From positions 62,001 to 126,000 of the forward strand of contig NZ_BOOO01000042.1 of the NCBI RefSeq assembly GCF_016863275.1: a stretch of 64,000 bases of DNA, written 5' to 3'. This document shows positions 6,325 to 14,717 of this stretch, piece by piece. Under the pieces are notes generated by a model. The model was not told where the DNA came from. It worked only from the letters and a program-made list of their open reading frames with translations, and searched no databases. A program made the translations under genes and the position numbers. Within the stretch, counting starts at the first letter, position 1, and each line of letters opens with the position of its first letter. This stretch comes from Planotetraspora mira. Lineage in GTDB: Bacteria; Actinomycetota; Actinomycetes; Streptosporangiales; Streptosporangiaceae.

Positions 6325-8085
6325 TTGTCGCTCATCACGCGCTTTCATCAGCCGCCGCATCAGGGACCGACGACCACGGGGGAGGACCTGACCGCGGAGG
6401 ACGGAGCGGCGGGTGACGGCGCGGCGGGTGACGGCGCCGGTGCCCGCCGGGGCCTGCGCTCCGCCGCGGCGCGAGTGATCACCATCCTGGCCGGTCTGTT
6501 CGTTCTGTTCGCCCTCGTGGCTCCGAACGAGATCGGCCATCTCACGCCTGGGGCGTTCGTGCGCATCCCGGTGGAGGGGCTCCTCGGCGTCGCCCTCATT
6601 CTCGTCCTGCCCGGAAGGGCGAAGCGGGTGGCGGCGGTGCTCGCTGGGGTGGCCCTCGGCCTGCTGACCATCTGGAAGATCATTGACCTGGGCTTCTCCG
6701 CGGTCCTCGACCGGCCGTTCAACCCGGTGTTCGACCTGAGCTTCTTCGGGGCGGGCGTGGACTTCCTCTCGGCGTCGATCGGCGAGGCCGGCGCGATCGG
6801 CTCCGTGATCGGGGTCGGTGCTCTCGCCGTGGCCGTGCTCGTCCTCATGGCGTTGTCGGTCCTGCGCCTGACCCGCCAGGTGGTCCGGCACAAGACCGCG
6901 GCGACCCGCGGCGTCGCGGTGCTCGCGGTCGGCTGGATCGTCTGCGCACTGCTCGGCGTGCAGATCGTCCCGGGCGTGCTGGTCGCCGGTTTCGCCGACG
7001 ACCAGTTACTCCAGGTGAGTGCGAGCCTGCACGACAAGGAGGCGTTCGCCGCGGAGGCCTCCGTCGACGCCTTCCGCGACACCCCGGCCGACCAACTGCT
7101 GACCGGCCTGCGGGGCAAAGACGTCATCGTCTCCTTCGTCGAGAGCTACGGCCGTGCCGCCGTCGAGGATCCCGCGTTCGCGTCGCAGGTCGGCGCCGTG
7201 CTCGACGCCGGGACTCGCCGGCTGCGCGCGGCCGGGTTCGACTCCCGCAGCGCCTTCCTCACCTCGCCGACGTACGGCGGCGGCAGTTGGCTGGCCCACG
7301 ACACGCTGCTGTCCGGCCTCTGGATCGACAACCAGCAACGCTCCGACAGTCTGCTCTCGAGTGACCGCCTGACCCTCAGCAGCGCCTTCCGGCGCGCGGG
7401 CTGGCGGACGGTCGCCGTCATGCCGGGCACCACCCAGCCCTGGCCGGAGGGGGCGTTCTTCGGCTACGACAAGATCTACACCGCACAGGACCTCGGGTAT
7501 CACGGCCCCGGCTTCAACTGGGGCACGATGCCCGACCAGTACACCCTGTCCAGCTTCCAACGCGCCGAGCGCGCCGAGCCGGGCCATGCCCCGGTGATGG
7601 CGGAGACGGTTCTCGTCTCCAGCCACGCGCCCTGGACGCCCATCCCCCAGCTCATCGGCTGGAACGCCGTCGGTGACGGCTCCGCCTTCAACGGCATGAC
7701 CACCGCCGACCAGCGACAGGGCGGCGTGTGGAGCGACTTCACCCAGGTACGCGCCGACTATCGGCGTTCCATCGAGTACTCGCTCAACAGCCTCATCTCC
7801 TACGTGGAGACGTACGGAGACGACAATCTCGTGCTCGTCTTCCTCGGCGACCACCAGGCCGCGCCGCTCATCAGTGGTGTGGGCGCCGACCATGACGTGC
7901 CGATCACCATCGTCGCCCACGACCCGGCGGTATTGGACCGGATCTCCGGATGGGGCTGGCAGGACGGCCTGAAGCCCGGCCCGAAGGCTCCGGTCTGGCA
8001 GATGAGCGACTTCCGCGACCGGTTCCTGACGGCCTTCGGGTCGCAGGCCCAGAGCACTCAGCCGCCGGCCCCGCCGGCTCGATGA
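6325..8085 (+). CDS. membrane-anchored sulfatase/alkaline-phosphatase superfamily protein
   Basis: This 586-residue protein has a low-complexity N-terminus (repeats of GDGAAGDGA), then about five membrane segments between residues 50 and 230. A large extracytoplasmic domain of the sulfatase/phosphoglycerol-transferase type follows. Visible landmarks are VIVSFVESYGR at the start of the domain, SPTYGGGSW, and VLVFLGDHQAAPLI near the end (metal-binding GDH). The nucleophile position is not the usual C/S-x-P-x-R cassette, so sulfatase activity itself is unlikely; transfer or hydrolysis of a lipid or glycan phosphate ester is more plausible. The TTG at 6325 has AAGGA 8 nt upstream, better than any upstream in-frame start. 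The last 28 nt overlap the convergent LysR gene. Confidence 0.75.
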   Translation: MSLITRFHQPPHQGPTTTGEDLTAEDGAAGDGAAGDGAGARRGLRSAAARVITILAGLFVLFALVAPNEIGHLTPGAFVRIPVEGLLGVALILVLPGRAKRVAAVLAGVALGLLTIWKIIDLGFSAVLDRPFNPVFDLSFFGAGVDFLSASIGEAGAIGSVIGVGALAVAVLVLMALSVLRLTRQVVRHKTAATRGVAVLAVGWIVCALLGVQIVPGVLVAGFADDQLLQVSASLHDKEAFAAEASVDAFRDTPADQLLTGLRGKDVIVSFVESYGRAAVEDPAFASQVGAVLDAGTRRLRAAGFDSRSAFLTSPTYGGGSWLAHDTLLSGLWIDNQQRSDSLLSSDRLTLSSAFRRAGWRTVAVMPGTTQPWPEGAFFGYDKIYTAQDLGYHGPGFNWGTMPDQYTLSSFQRAERAEPGHAPVMAETVLVSSHAPWTPIPQLIGWNAVGDGSAFNGMTTADQRQGGVWSDFTQVRADYRRSIEYSLNSLISYVETYGDDNLVLVFLGDHQAAPLISGVGADHDVPITIVAHDPAVLDRISGWGWQDGLKPGPKAPVWQMSDFRDRFLTAFGSQAQSTQPPAPPAR

Positions 8086-8990
8086 GGTCGCGGGGACGGC
8101 GCCGCGGCCGGGCGGTTGGCGTCCGTCGCGGCGCGCACGAACTCGCGCACCCGGGCGGTCGTGTTGGTCTCCAGCCAGACCAGTCCCCGTTCGATCGGCG
8201 GCGCGTCGTGGATCGGCACGTACGCGACGTCCGGGCGGGGGTAGTACCGCCGGCTGTGCTCGCCCACGGGGAGGACGCCCCTGCCCATCGCCACGAGGGA
8301 CAACATCTCGGAGAACGTGTTGCCCATCGGCCCCTTCGGGACGGGTCTGCCCGACGGGGTGTGGTCGGGTGTGCGGTCGCGCTTGAACTCCACCGAGGTG
8401 ACCTGCGGGTACTGCACCACCGGGTGATCGGCGAGCACTTCGAGGGACACCGACTCCTCGTGGGCCAGCGGGTGTTCGGCGGGCACGGCCAGTGAACGTC
8501 TCTCCGACAGCAGGGCCGGCCCGCGCGCCATGCCGTCGAAGGGGTAGGAGGCGATGAGGATGTCGATCGAGCCGTCGAGCAGGCTCGATCGCGAGTTGAA
8601 CAGTTGGACCTCGTGGACGTCGACCTCGCAGTCGGGGTGGCGTTCGGCGAACAGTCCGACGGCCTTGAGCAGCACCGGCGCGGTCCACTCGCCGAGGAAC
8701 GCCACCCGCAGCCGTCCGGTCACACCGCGTCCGGCTTCGACGGCCCTGCGGATCGCCTCGTCCATCTGGGCCGCCAACGGCGCCAGGTCGTCTGCCAGTC
8801 GCCGTCCGATCGGAGTGAGACGGACGACGCGGCTGGTGCGCTCGAACAGCGGAGCGCCGATGCGACGTTCGAGCTTCTTGACGACGTGGCTGATCCGTCC
8901 GGTCGTCACCCCCAGGCGCTCGGCCGTACGGCCGAAATGCAGCTCCTCGGCGAGCGCCAAGAACGTCTCGATCTCGTGCCGCTCCAGCAT
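8058..8990 (-). CDS. LysR family transcriptional regulator
   Basis: A 310-residue LysR protein. The N-terminal winged helix-turn-helix reads LAEELHFGRTAERLGVTTGRISHVVKKLE, and the remainder is the periplasmic-binding-like effector domain (RVAFLGEW to the C-terminus). The ATG at 8990 gives the canonical MxRHEIETFLALAEE beginning. The C-terminus is proline/alanine-rich and overlaps the end of the convergent sulfatase-like gene by 28 nt. The divergent plus-strand gene at 9150 is the likely target besides its own promoter, where a short inverted repeat lies at 9003-9021. Confidence 0.9.
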   Translation of the reverse strand: MLERHEIETFLALAEELHFGRTAERLGVTTGRISHVVKKLERRIGAPLFERTSRVVRLTPIGRRLADDLAPLAAQMDEAIRRAVEAGRGVTGRLRVAFLGEWTAPVLLKAVGLFAERHPDCEVDVHEVQLFNSRSSLLDGSIDILIASYPFDGMARGPALLSERRSLAVPAEHPLAHEESVSLEVLADHPVVQYPQVTSVEFKRDRTPDHTPSGRPVPKGPMGNTFSEMLSLVAMGRGVLPVGEHSRRYYPRPDVAYVPIHDAPPIERGLVWLETNTTARVREFVRAATDANRPAAAPSPRPHRAGGAGG

Positions 8991-9002
8991 GTGACTCTCC
9001 AC

Positions 9003-9021
9003 CGTTGAATCTGAGTCAACG
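9003..9021. promoter_or_regulatory. LysR-type inverted repeat
   Basis: CGTTGA (9003-9008) and TCAACG (9016-9021) are separated by 7 nt just upstream of the LysR start codon. Within it, T and A lie 11 nt apart in interrupted dyad symmetry, which suits the LysR T-N11-A rule. It is a candidate autoregulatory site. Confidence 0.5.
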
Positions 9022-9149
9022 ATCGTAGCCTCATCGTGGCTTGGTCGCCGCCGTCGTCCGGAGCATCGTAGGTGGTGGCACCGGCGTGGTTCACACCCTG
9101 CTCCACCAGCCGGTCCGACATTGTTGACGACTGAGACAGGGAACCCCCA

Positions 9150-9512
9150 ATGAGTACGACGGACATCACCGGCTATCTGGCCGGCCTCGACGACAGGACA
9201 CGGGAGATCGGCGAGAGACTGCGTCCCGTCATCGACGCGGCCCTGCCCGGAGCCAACGGCGCCATGTGGCACGGTCACCCGACCTGGAGCCTCGGTGACA
9301 AACCGGGGAAGAACCCGGTCTGCCTGCTCAAGGCGTACGGGTCGTACGTCGCCTTCGGCTTGTGGCGTGGGCAGGAGGTCGCCGATCCGTCCGGGCGCCT
9401 CGCCGCGGGCGCACGCCAGATGGCCGCGGTCAAGCTCCACGCCGTCGACGACATCGACCCCGCCCTGTTCACCGACTGGCTGCGTCAGGCCTGCGACCTG
9501 GAATCGGAGTGA
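9150..9512 (+). CDS. DUF1801 domain protein
   Basis: A 120-residue protein of the DUF1801/YdhG-like fold. Typical features are an early helix YLAGLDDRTREIGERLRPVI, then GAMWHGHPTWSLGD, and CLLKAYGSYVAFGLWRG. These small proteins resemble SufE/iron-binding or YdeI-type folds, but their biochemical role is not known. The stop overlaps a potential GTG of the following VOC gene, and the two are probably one transcript, divergent from LysR. Confidence 0.75.
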   Translation: MSTTDITGYLAGLDDRTREIGERLRPVIDAALPGANGAMWHGHPTWSLGDKPGKNPVCLLKAYGSYVAFGLWRGQEVADPSGRLAAGARQMAAVKLHAVDDIDPALFTDWLRQACDLESE

Positions 9513-9517
9513 CGACG

Positions 9518-9904
9518 ATGCGTGTGAAGGCATTCGACCACCTGGTGCTCAACGTTCAGGACGTCGAGCGTGCTCTGGAGTTCTACTGCGGGCTCCTCGG
9601 CCTGGAGCCGGTACGCGTCGCCGAGTGGCGGGCCGGCGATGTCGGGTTCCCCTCCGCGAGGGTCGCTCCGGAGACCATCATCGACTTCGTGCGCCGCCCC
9701 CGCGCAGAGTCGAACGTCGACCACATCTGCCTGGTCGTGGAACCGCTGGATTGGCAGGAGGTCATCGATTCGGGTGTCTTCACCGTCCTCGAAGGGCCTG
9801 TCGGCCGGTTCGGCGCGCGCGGCAGGGCGACCTCGGTCTATGTGCAGGACCCCGACGGCAACACCGTCGAACTGCGCTGGTACCCGCAGGACGCCCAGGG
9901 CTGA
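9518..9904 (+). CDS. VOC family (glyoxalase/bleomycin-resistance fold) protein
   Basis: A 128-residue vicinal-oxygen-chelate protein with two beta-alpha-beta-beta-beta modules. The first begins KAFDHLVLNVQDVERALEFY (metal-site His) and the second begins VDHICLVVE and ends DPDGNTVELRW (metal-site Glu). Such proteins are metal-dependent lyases, dioxygenases or drug binders. The ATG at 9518 is preceded by GGAG at a suitable distance; a GTG at 9509 overlapping the previous stop is the alternative. It is translationally close to the DUF1801 gene. Confidence 0.85.
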   Translation: MRVKAFDHLVLNVQDVERALEFYCGLLGLEPVRVAEWRAGDVGFPSARVAPETIIDFVRRPRAESNVDHICLVVEPLDWQEVIDSGVFTVLEGPVGRFGARGRATSVYVQDPDGNTVELRWYPQDAQG

Positions 9905-10005
9905 ACCGCCCTTCGTGCAGGTGGGACGGGGACTCGCGGGCCGGAATTCTCGCCGCGGCACGGTGGTTTGGTCTACAGCTTGTGCCGGAGAGAAAGAGGC
10001 GAAGG

Positions 10006-11064
10006 ATGTCCGCACCACTGGAGTTCGGTATCGACACGTTCGGGGACGTCACTCTCGACGCGGACGGCAACCGCCTGCCGTACGCGCAGGTGATCCGTAA
10101 CGTCGTGGAGGAGGCCGTGCTCGCCGACAGCGTGGGGATCGACGCGATCGGCATCGGGGAGCACCACCGCGACGACTTCGCCATTTCGGCACCGGAGATC
10201 GTGCTGGCGACGATCGCCGGCCGGACCGAACGCATCCGTCTCGGCACCGCGGTGACCGTGCTCAGCTCGGACGACCCGGTGCGCGTGTTCGAGAAGTTCG
10301 CCACGCTGGACGCGGTGTCCCAGGGGCGGGCGGAGATCATCCTCGGCCGCGGCTCGTTCACGGAGTCGTTCCCGCTGTTCGGCTACGACCTCGCGCAGTA
10401 CGAGGAACTGTTCGAGGAGAAGCTCGACCTGCTCTTCCACCTGCTCCCGGAGGGGCCGGTCACGTGGGAGGGCAAGCTCCGCCCCGGGCTGAAGGACCAG
10501 CACGTGTACCCGAAGACGGAGTCCGGCCGGTTGCGCACCTGGGTCGGCGTCGGCGGAAGCCCTCAGTCCGTCGTGCGGGCGGCGAGCTATGCGATGCCGC
10601 TCATGCTCGCGATCATCGGTGGCCAGCCGGAGCGTTTCGCGCCGTACGTCGACCTCTACCACCGCGCCCTCGCCCAACTGGAGGTTCCGCGGTTGCCGGT
10701 CGGCGTGCACTCGCCGGGCTACATCGCCGAGACCGACAAGCAGGCGCGCGAGGAACTCTGGCCGCACTACCGGGCCATGCACGACCGCATCGGCCGCGAG
10801 CGCGGCTGGGGTCCCACGACCCGCGACCGCTTCGAGGCGGAGGCCGACGAGGGCGCGCTGTACGTCGGTTCGCCGGAGACGGTGGCCGCGAAGATCGCCA
10901 AGACCGTGCGCACGCTCGGCGTCGACCGTTTCGAGTTCAAGTACAGCTCTGGAACGCTCGCGCACGAGAAGCTCATGAACACGATCCGCTTGTACGGCGA
11001 GGAGGTCGTGCCGCAGGTGAGGCGGCTTGTGGCCGAGACGCCTGAGCCGGCGTCGGCCGGGTGA
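10006..11064 (+). CDS. LLM class flavin-dependent oxidoreductase
   Basis: A 352-residue luciferase-like monooxygenase with a TIM-barrel core. The N-terminus LEFGIDTFGDV, the segment GIGEHHRDDFAISAPEIVLA (the GEHH motif of this subgroup) and LGTAVTVLSSDDPVRVFE are typical of FMN-dependent alkanal/monoterpene-type oxidoreductases. It would use reduced flavin supplied by a separate reductase. A GAAGG sequence lies just before the ATG. It stands in line with the two upstream plus-strand genes but is separated from them by 101 nt, and converges on the FAD monooxygenase. Confidence 0.9.
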   Translation: MSAPLEFGIDTFGDVTLDADGNRLPYAQVIRNVVEEAVLADSVGIDAIGIGEHHRDDFAISAPEIVLATIAGRTERIRLGTAVTVLSSDDPVRVFEKFATLDAVSQGRAEIILGRGSFTESFPLFGYDLAQYEELFEEKLDLLFHLLPEGPVTWEGKLRPGLKDQHVYPKTESGRLRTWVGVGGSPQSVVRAASYAMPLMLAIIGGQPERFAPYVDLYHRALAQLEVPRLPVGVHSPGYIAETDKQAREELWPHYRAMHDRIGRERGWGPTTRDRFEAEADEGALYVGSPETVAAKIAKTVRTLGVDRFEFKYSSGTLAHEKLMNTIRLYGEEVVPQVRRLVAETPEPASAG

Positions 11065-11085
11065 TCCGGCGGCGTCTCCCGGGGT

Positions 11086-12232
11086 TCACCGGTACACGAG
11101 ACCGGACAGCCGCCACGCGAGTCGGCGCCGGAAGACCGGGATCGTGGCGAGCAGGCGGAGGACGGCGTTCCTGAACGGCCGGACGCGCCGGTCGGCGGTG
11201 GCGAGCCGGGTGAGCCGGTCGGCGAGGGATATGACCTGCTGGGCCACGGGTCTGCGGACGGCGCCGTAGGCGTCGAGCAGGTCGGGGGAGTCGCCGCCGA
11301 GGACGGCGTCGAGGGACTGGGCGAGTGCGACCCCGTCCGAGATGCCGGCGTTCATGCCCTGCCCGCCTGCGGGGCTGTGCACGTGGGCGGCGTCTCCGGC
11401 GAGCAGGATCCGCCCCGCTCGATAGGCGTCCGCGACCCGGTGCTCGACGCGGAACCGTGATCCCCACAGCACCTCGTGGACGACCGCCCGCCTCGCCTCC
11501 GGGCCGCGGGTGTCGAGGAGGCGCTGGACGAACTCGATGCCGGGCTCTTTCGGCGCCTCGGCCACGGTCGCCACGATTCTGTGGACCCCGCCGGGAAGCG
11601 GCGCGACGACGACCAACCCGGCGGGCGAGAAGTAAAGGATCACCTCGTCGTCCGGCACTCCACCCGAAAGGCGTACGTCGGCGAGGCTGAAGGATTCGGC
11701 GTACGCGCCGCCGGTGAAGCCGATGCCGGCCTGCTCGCGCACCGTGCTGTGCATTCCGTCGGCACCGACGACATAGGACGCGCGGACGGTCTCACCGCTC
11801 GCGAACGTCACGCTCACTCCCGCGCCCTCCTGTTCGAGCCCGATCACGGTGTACGGGCGGTGCACCTGGCCGCCGAGCTCGGTCAGTCGCTCCAGCAGCG
11901 CGGCCTCGGTGACCTCCTGGGAGATCATCAGCGTGTACGGATAGGCGGTCGGCAGGTCGTCGAAGGGAAACCGGCACGAGCACCCTGTCCCGGTCCCGGA
12001 TGGTGAAGCGGGGCGCGTGGATGCCCCGTGCGACGAGCCTCGCGGCCACGCCGTACGGCTCCAGCAACTCCAGGGTGCGGGCGTGGACGACGGCGGCCCG
12101 GGTGGTGACGGCGCCCTTGGCCTGACCGTCGACCACGGTGACGTGGCGGCCCTGCCGCGCAAGGCCGACGGCCACGGTGAGCCCGGTGGGGCCGGCGCCG
12201 ACGACCAGCACATCGGTGGTGGTGGGAAGCAT
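11086..12232 (-). pseudogene. FAD-dependent aromatic-type monooxygenase, interrupted by a frameshift
   Basis: The first 88 or so codons, from the ATG at 12232, encode a Rossmann start DVLVVGAGPTGLTVAVGLA and run in one frame to RVLVPV. The rest (FDDLPTAYPYTLMISQ, then VVGADGMHSTVR and the FAD motif ILLAGDAAHVHSPAGGQG, ending at 11086) continues in another frame. Total length is 3n+1, and removing one base from the TTTCCC run at 11965-11970 restores a continuous protein of 381 residues. The intact enzyme would be a PHBH/TetX-like hydroxylase without the extra C-terminal thioredoxin domain. Either the gene is a recent pseudogene or the base is a sequencing error in a homopolymer. It faces a TetR gene across a shared operator region. 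Confidence 0.85.
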
Positions 12233-12247
12233 TGCGACCTCCGTAGG

Positions 12248-12333
12248 TCAACGCTTGTTGGTCAACGGGTGTTGGCATAACTATGCGCCGCCTGCCTGGC
12301 TATGTCAACAGCTGTTGGCCTACACTCGTTGAC
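12248..12333. promoter_or_regulatory. triple CAAC-N4-GTTG operator between FAD monooxygenase and tetR
   Basis: Three copies of TCAACNNNTGTTGG occur: 12248-12261, 12262-12275 (directly abutting the first) and 12305-12318. The third contains the perfect palindrome CAACAGCTGTTG. A -10-like box TACACT (12321-12326) follows the third copy and lies 7 nt before the TetR ATG. This suggests a leaderless transcript repressed by TetR binding in the promoter spacer, while the first two copies would cover the divergent promoter. Confidence 0.7.
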
Positions 12334-12885
12334 ATGAGGAGATCGTCCGAGGACACCAAGGCGTCGATCCTGGCCGCGGCCCGCGAGCGCTTCGCCGCCG
12401 ACGGCTACGACCGCACGACCATCCGCGCCGTCGCCGCGGACGCCGCGATCGATCCGGCCATGGTGATGCGCTACTTCGGCAACAAGGAGAAACTGTTCGC
12501 GGCCGCGGCGGACTTCGACCTTCAGCTTCCCGACCTGGCCGATGTCCCGCGTGACCGGATCGGAGCGACGCTGGCGGCCCACTTCGCGGAGCGCTGGGAG
12601 GCGGACGAGGCGCTCATGGTGCTCTTGCGCACCGGCGTCACCAACGAGGAGGTCGCAGGGCGGATGCGCGCGATCTTCGCGGGGCAACTCGGTCCGCTGG
12701 CGGCCACACTGTCGGGCGACCCGGCGACCGCCGCACGACGGGCCGGCCTCGTCGCCACCCAGATTCTCGGCATGGCCCTGTGCCGCTACGTCCTGCGACT
12801 GCCGCCTGTCGTCGAGATGACGCGCGAAGAGATCACTGCCTGGCTGGGCCCCACCCTGCAGCGCTACCTCCTCGGCACGCCGTAG
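12334..12885 (+). CDS. TetR/AcrR family transcriptional regulator
   Basis: A 183-residue TetR protein. The N-terminal HTH is ILAAARERFAADGYDRTTIRAVAADAAIDPAMVMRYFGNKEKLF; the C-terminal domain is the all-helical TetR_C-type ligand and dimer domain. The ATG at 12334 is chosen because upstream in-frame codons fall inside the operator repeats. It is divergent from the frameshifted FAD monooxygenase and probably represses it together with its own gene; the inducer would be a substrate of the oxygenase. Confidence 0.92.
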   Translation: MRRSSEDTKASILAAARERFAADGYDRTTIRAVAADAAIDPAMVMRYFGNKEKLFAAAADFDLQLPDLADVPRDRIGATLAAHFAERWEADEALMVLLRTGVTNEEVAGRMRAIFAGQLGPLAATLSGDPATAARRAGLVATQILGMALCRYVLRLPPVVEMTREEITAWLGPTLQRYLLGTP

Positions 12886-12972
12886 GCCGTCATCCGATCA
12901 TGCCGCCATGGGTCGCTCACCTGCCGGGAAACCCGTTTCCGCCCGGTCTCGTCCCGGCCTACCCTCTCGGAC

Positions 12973-13566
12973 ATGAGCAGCGCATACTTCGACCGGCCTG
13001 TCCTGTCCGGCCGTCACGTACGACTGGAGCCGTTGACCCTCGAGCATGCCGAGGGACTGCTGGAGGCCGGCAAGGACCCCGAGGTGTGGACCTGGCTCAA
13101 CAACCGTCAGCCGACCGACCTCACGGCGATGCGCGCGTACGTGACGCGACTGCTCACGATGCACGAGGCCCGAACGCTGACGCCGTGGGCGCAGATCGAC
13201 GTTCGAACCGGGGAACCGGCCGGAGTCACCACCTACCACGACCTCACCCCCAAAGATCGGGCGCTTCACATCGGCTCCACGTGGATCGGCAGTCGCTGGC
13301 ACCGGACGGGCATCAACACCGAGGCCAAGCTGATGCTGCTCGAGCGCGCCTTCGACGCCCTGAGCGTGCTGCGGGTGGGCTGGATGACCCACCACGACAA
13401 TCTGCGGTCGCAGCGGGCCATCGAGCGACTCGGCGCCCGACGCGAAGGTGTCCTCCGCAATCACAAGACCATGCCGGACGGCTCGCAGCGGAACACCGTC
13501 GTCTACTCGATGATCGACAGCGAGTGGCCCGCCGCCCGGGACGCCCTCCGAACCCGGCTTCGGTAG
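12973..13566 (+). CDS. GNAT family N-acetyltransferase (RimJ/RimL-like)
   Basis: A 197-residue acetyltransferase of the RimJ/RimL branch: opening LSGRHVRLEPLTLEHAEGLLEA, central IGSTWIGSRWHRTGINTEAKLML (acetyl-CoA binding region), and MTHHDNLRSQRAIERLGARREGVLRNH near the end. These enzymes transfer acetyl from acetyl-CoA to protein N-termini or small amines. The gene follows tetR by 87 nt with no obvious ribosome-binding site, and its function need not be linked. Confidence 0.88.
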   Translation: MSSAYFDRPVLSGRHVRLEPLTLEHAEGLLEAGKDPEVWTWLNNRQPTDLTAMRAYVTRLLTMHEARTLTPWAQIDVRTGEPAGVTTYHDLTPKDRALHIGSTWIGSRWHRTGINTEAKLMLLERAFDALSVLRVGWMTHHDNLRSQRAIERLGARREGVLRNHKTMPDGSQRNTVVYSMIDSEWPAARDALRTRLR

Positions 13567-13754
13567 TCGATCCGGCCGGGCACCCGGCGGTGACGTGCCG
13601 GCACCCGACGGCGACCTGGTCTGAGGCCGACTGTTCCGACCAAGGCGGACGCTTGGAGTCCTAAGAGCTACTTCATGATCAAAAGTGGCCGCCAGGTCGG
13701 CGCCTGGCTGGCAGTATCTCCGGAAATGCCGTTAATGCTGGATGGAGACGTGCC

Positions 13755-14702
13755 GTGACCGTTGCGACCGCCGTGGTTGCCCGCCGTCTGCTTGCCGGCA
13801 TTCTCGTGCTCGTCGGTGCGACGAGTTGCACCACCACCACCGGCGGTGGTGGGACCGCGGGTGCGATTCCGACTCCGCGCACCACCGCCGACCTGGCGCT
13901 CCCGCTGGATGCCTACGATCTGCCCGCGGCCGACCGCGAGGTCGTCGACAAGGCCAGATTCCTGATGCTCGCCGACTGCACCCGGAAGTTCGGCGTGGAG
14001 CTGAAGACTCACCCCATCCCCGCCCGGCCGAGGCACAAGAACGCCGACTATCTCGACTGGCAGGCGGACCTCCAGGTGGAGAAGTACGGCTATGCGGGTC
14101 CGCCCGAGCAACTCATGGAGAGCGCCGGGTACACCGGATACTCCGTGTCCGATGAGCAGATGGTCGTCCTGCGTGGAAGAAGGCGGACATTCCACGGTAA
14201 GGCCCTGCCCCCAGGCGGCTGCACCGGCAGGACGGAAGCGCTTCTTGATCAGGGCTCGCTGGAACTCCTCGGAGGCAAGGCGGCGCAGCTTGGTGAGGAG
14301 CAGGCCCTCTTCATGCTGGCCGACGACGCGGCTCAGGACGCGTACACCGATCGGCGTATCCGGGATGCCGAGCGGGTGTGGAGCGACTGCATGCTGGACG
14401 CGGGCTTCGACTACCCGGACCCCGTGGCCGCCGCCGGAGATCCGAGATGGGGCGACAACGCGGCGACTGATCAGTTTCCCAAGCCTCGGGGAACCCGCGC
14501 GGAGATCGCGACGGCCGGCGCCGATGAGGAGTGCAGGATGGACACGAACTACTACGGCGTACGGCAGGCGGCATACCGCGATAGCCAGCACAGGATCATC
14601 CTGAAGAATCAGGCTCGGCTGGACCGGATAAAGATCATCAATCAGGCGCAGATCAAGAACGCGCGCAAGTTCCTGGCGGGCGAACTCGCGGTGGCCTGGT
14701 AG
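13755..14702 (+). CDS. actinobacterial lipoprotein with four conserved cysteines (copy A)
   Basis: A 315-residue lipoprotein: RR plus hydrophobic stretch and lipobox GATSC (lipidated Cys25), then a Thr/Gly linker. The mature chain has four further cysteines in the settings ADCTRKFG (Cys75), GGCTGRTEA, VWSDCMLDAGF and DEECRMDTNY, and ends in a long helix rich in charged residues. The same order of cysteine settings occurs in the protein at 49231-50232 (RCMRDKG, EGCLAEA, WSACMAKQGY, SSCERSIGY), so they are paralogues of one uncharacterised family. The GTG at 13755 has GGAG 8 nt upstream. No catalytic motif is visible; two disulfides in an extracytoplasmic helical protein are likely. Confidence 0.75.
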   Translation: MTVATAVVARRLLAGILVLVGATSCTTTTGGGGTAGAIPTPRTTADLALPLDAYDLPAADREVVDKARFLMLADCTRKFGVELKTHPIPARPRHKNADYLDWQADLQVEKYGYAGPPEQLMESAGYTGYSVSDEQMVVLRGRRRTFHGKALPPGGCTGRTEALLDQGSLELLGGKAAQLGEEQALFMLADDAAQDAYTDRRIRDAERVWSDCMLDAGFDYPDPVAAAGDPRWGDNAATDQFPKPRGTRAEIATAGADEECRMDTNYYGVRQAAYRDSQHRIILKNQARLDRIKIINQAQIKNARKFLAGELAVAW

Positions 14703-14717
14703 CCGCCGGGATCACGA

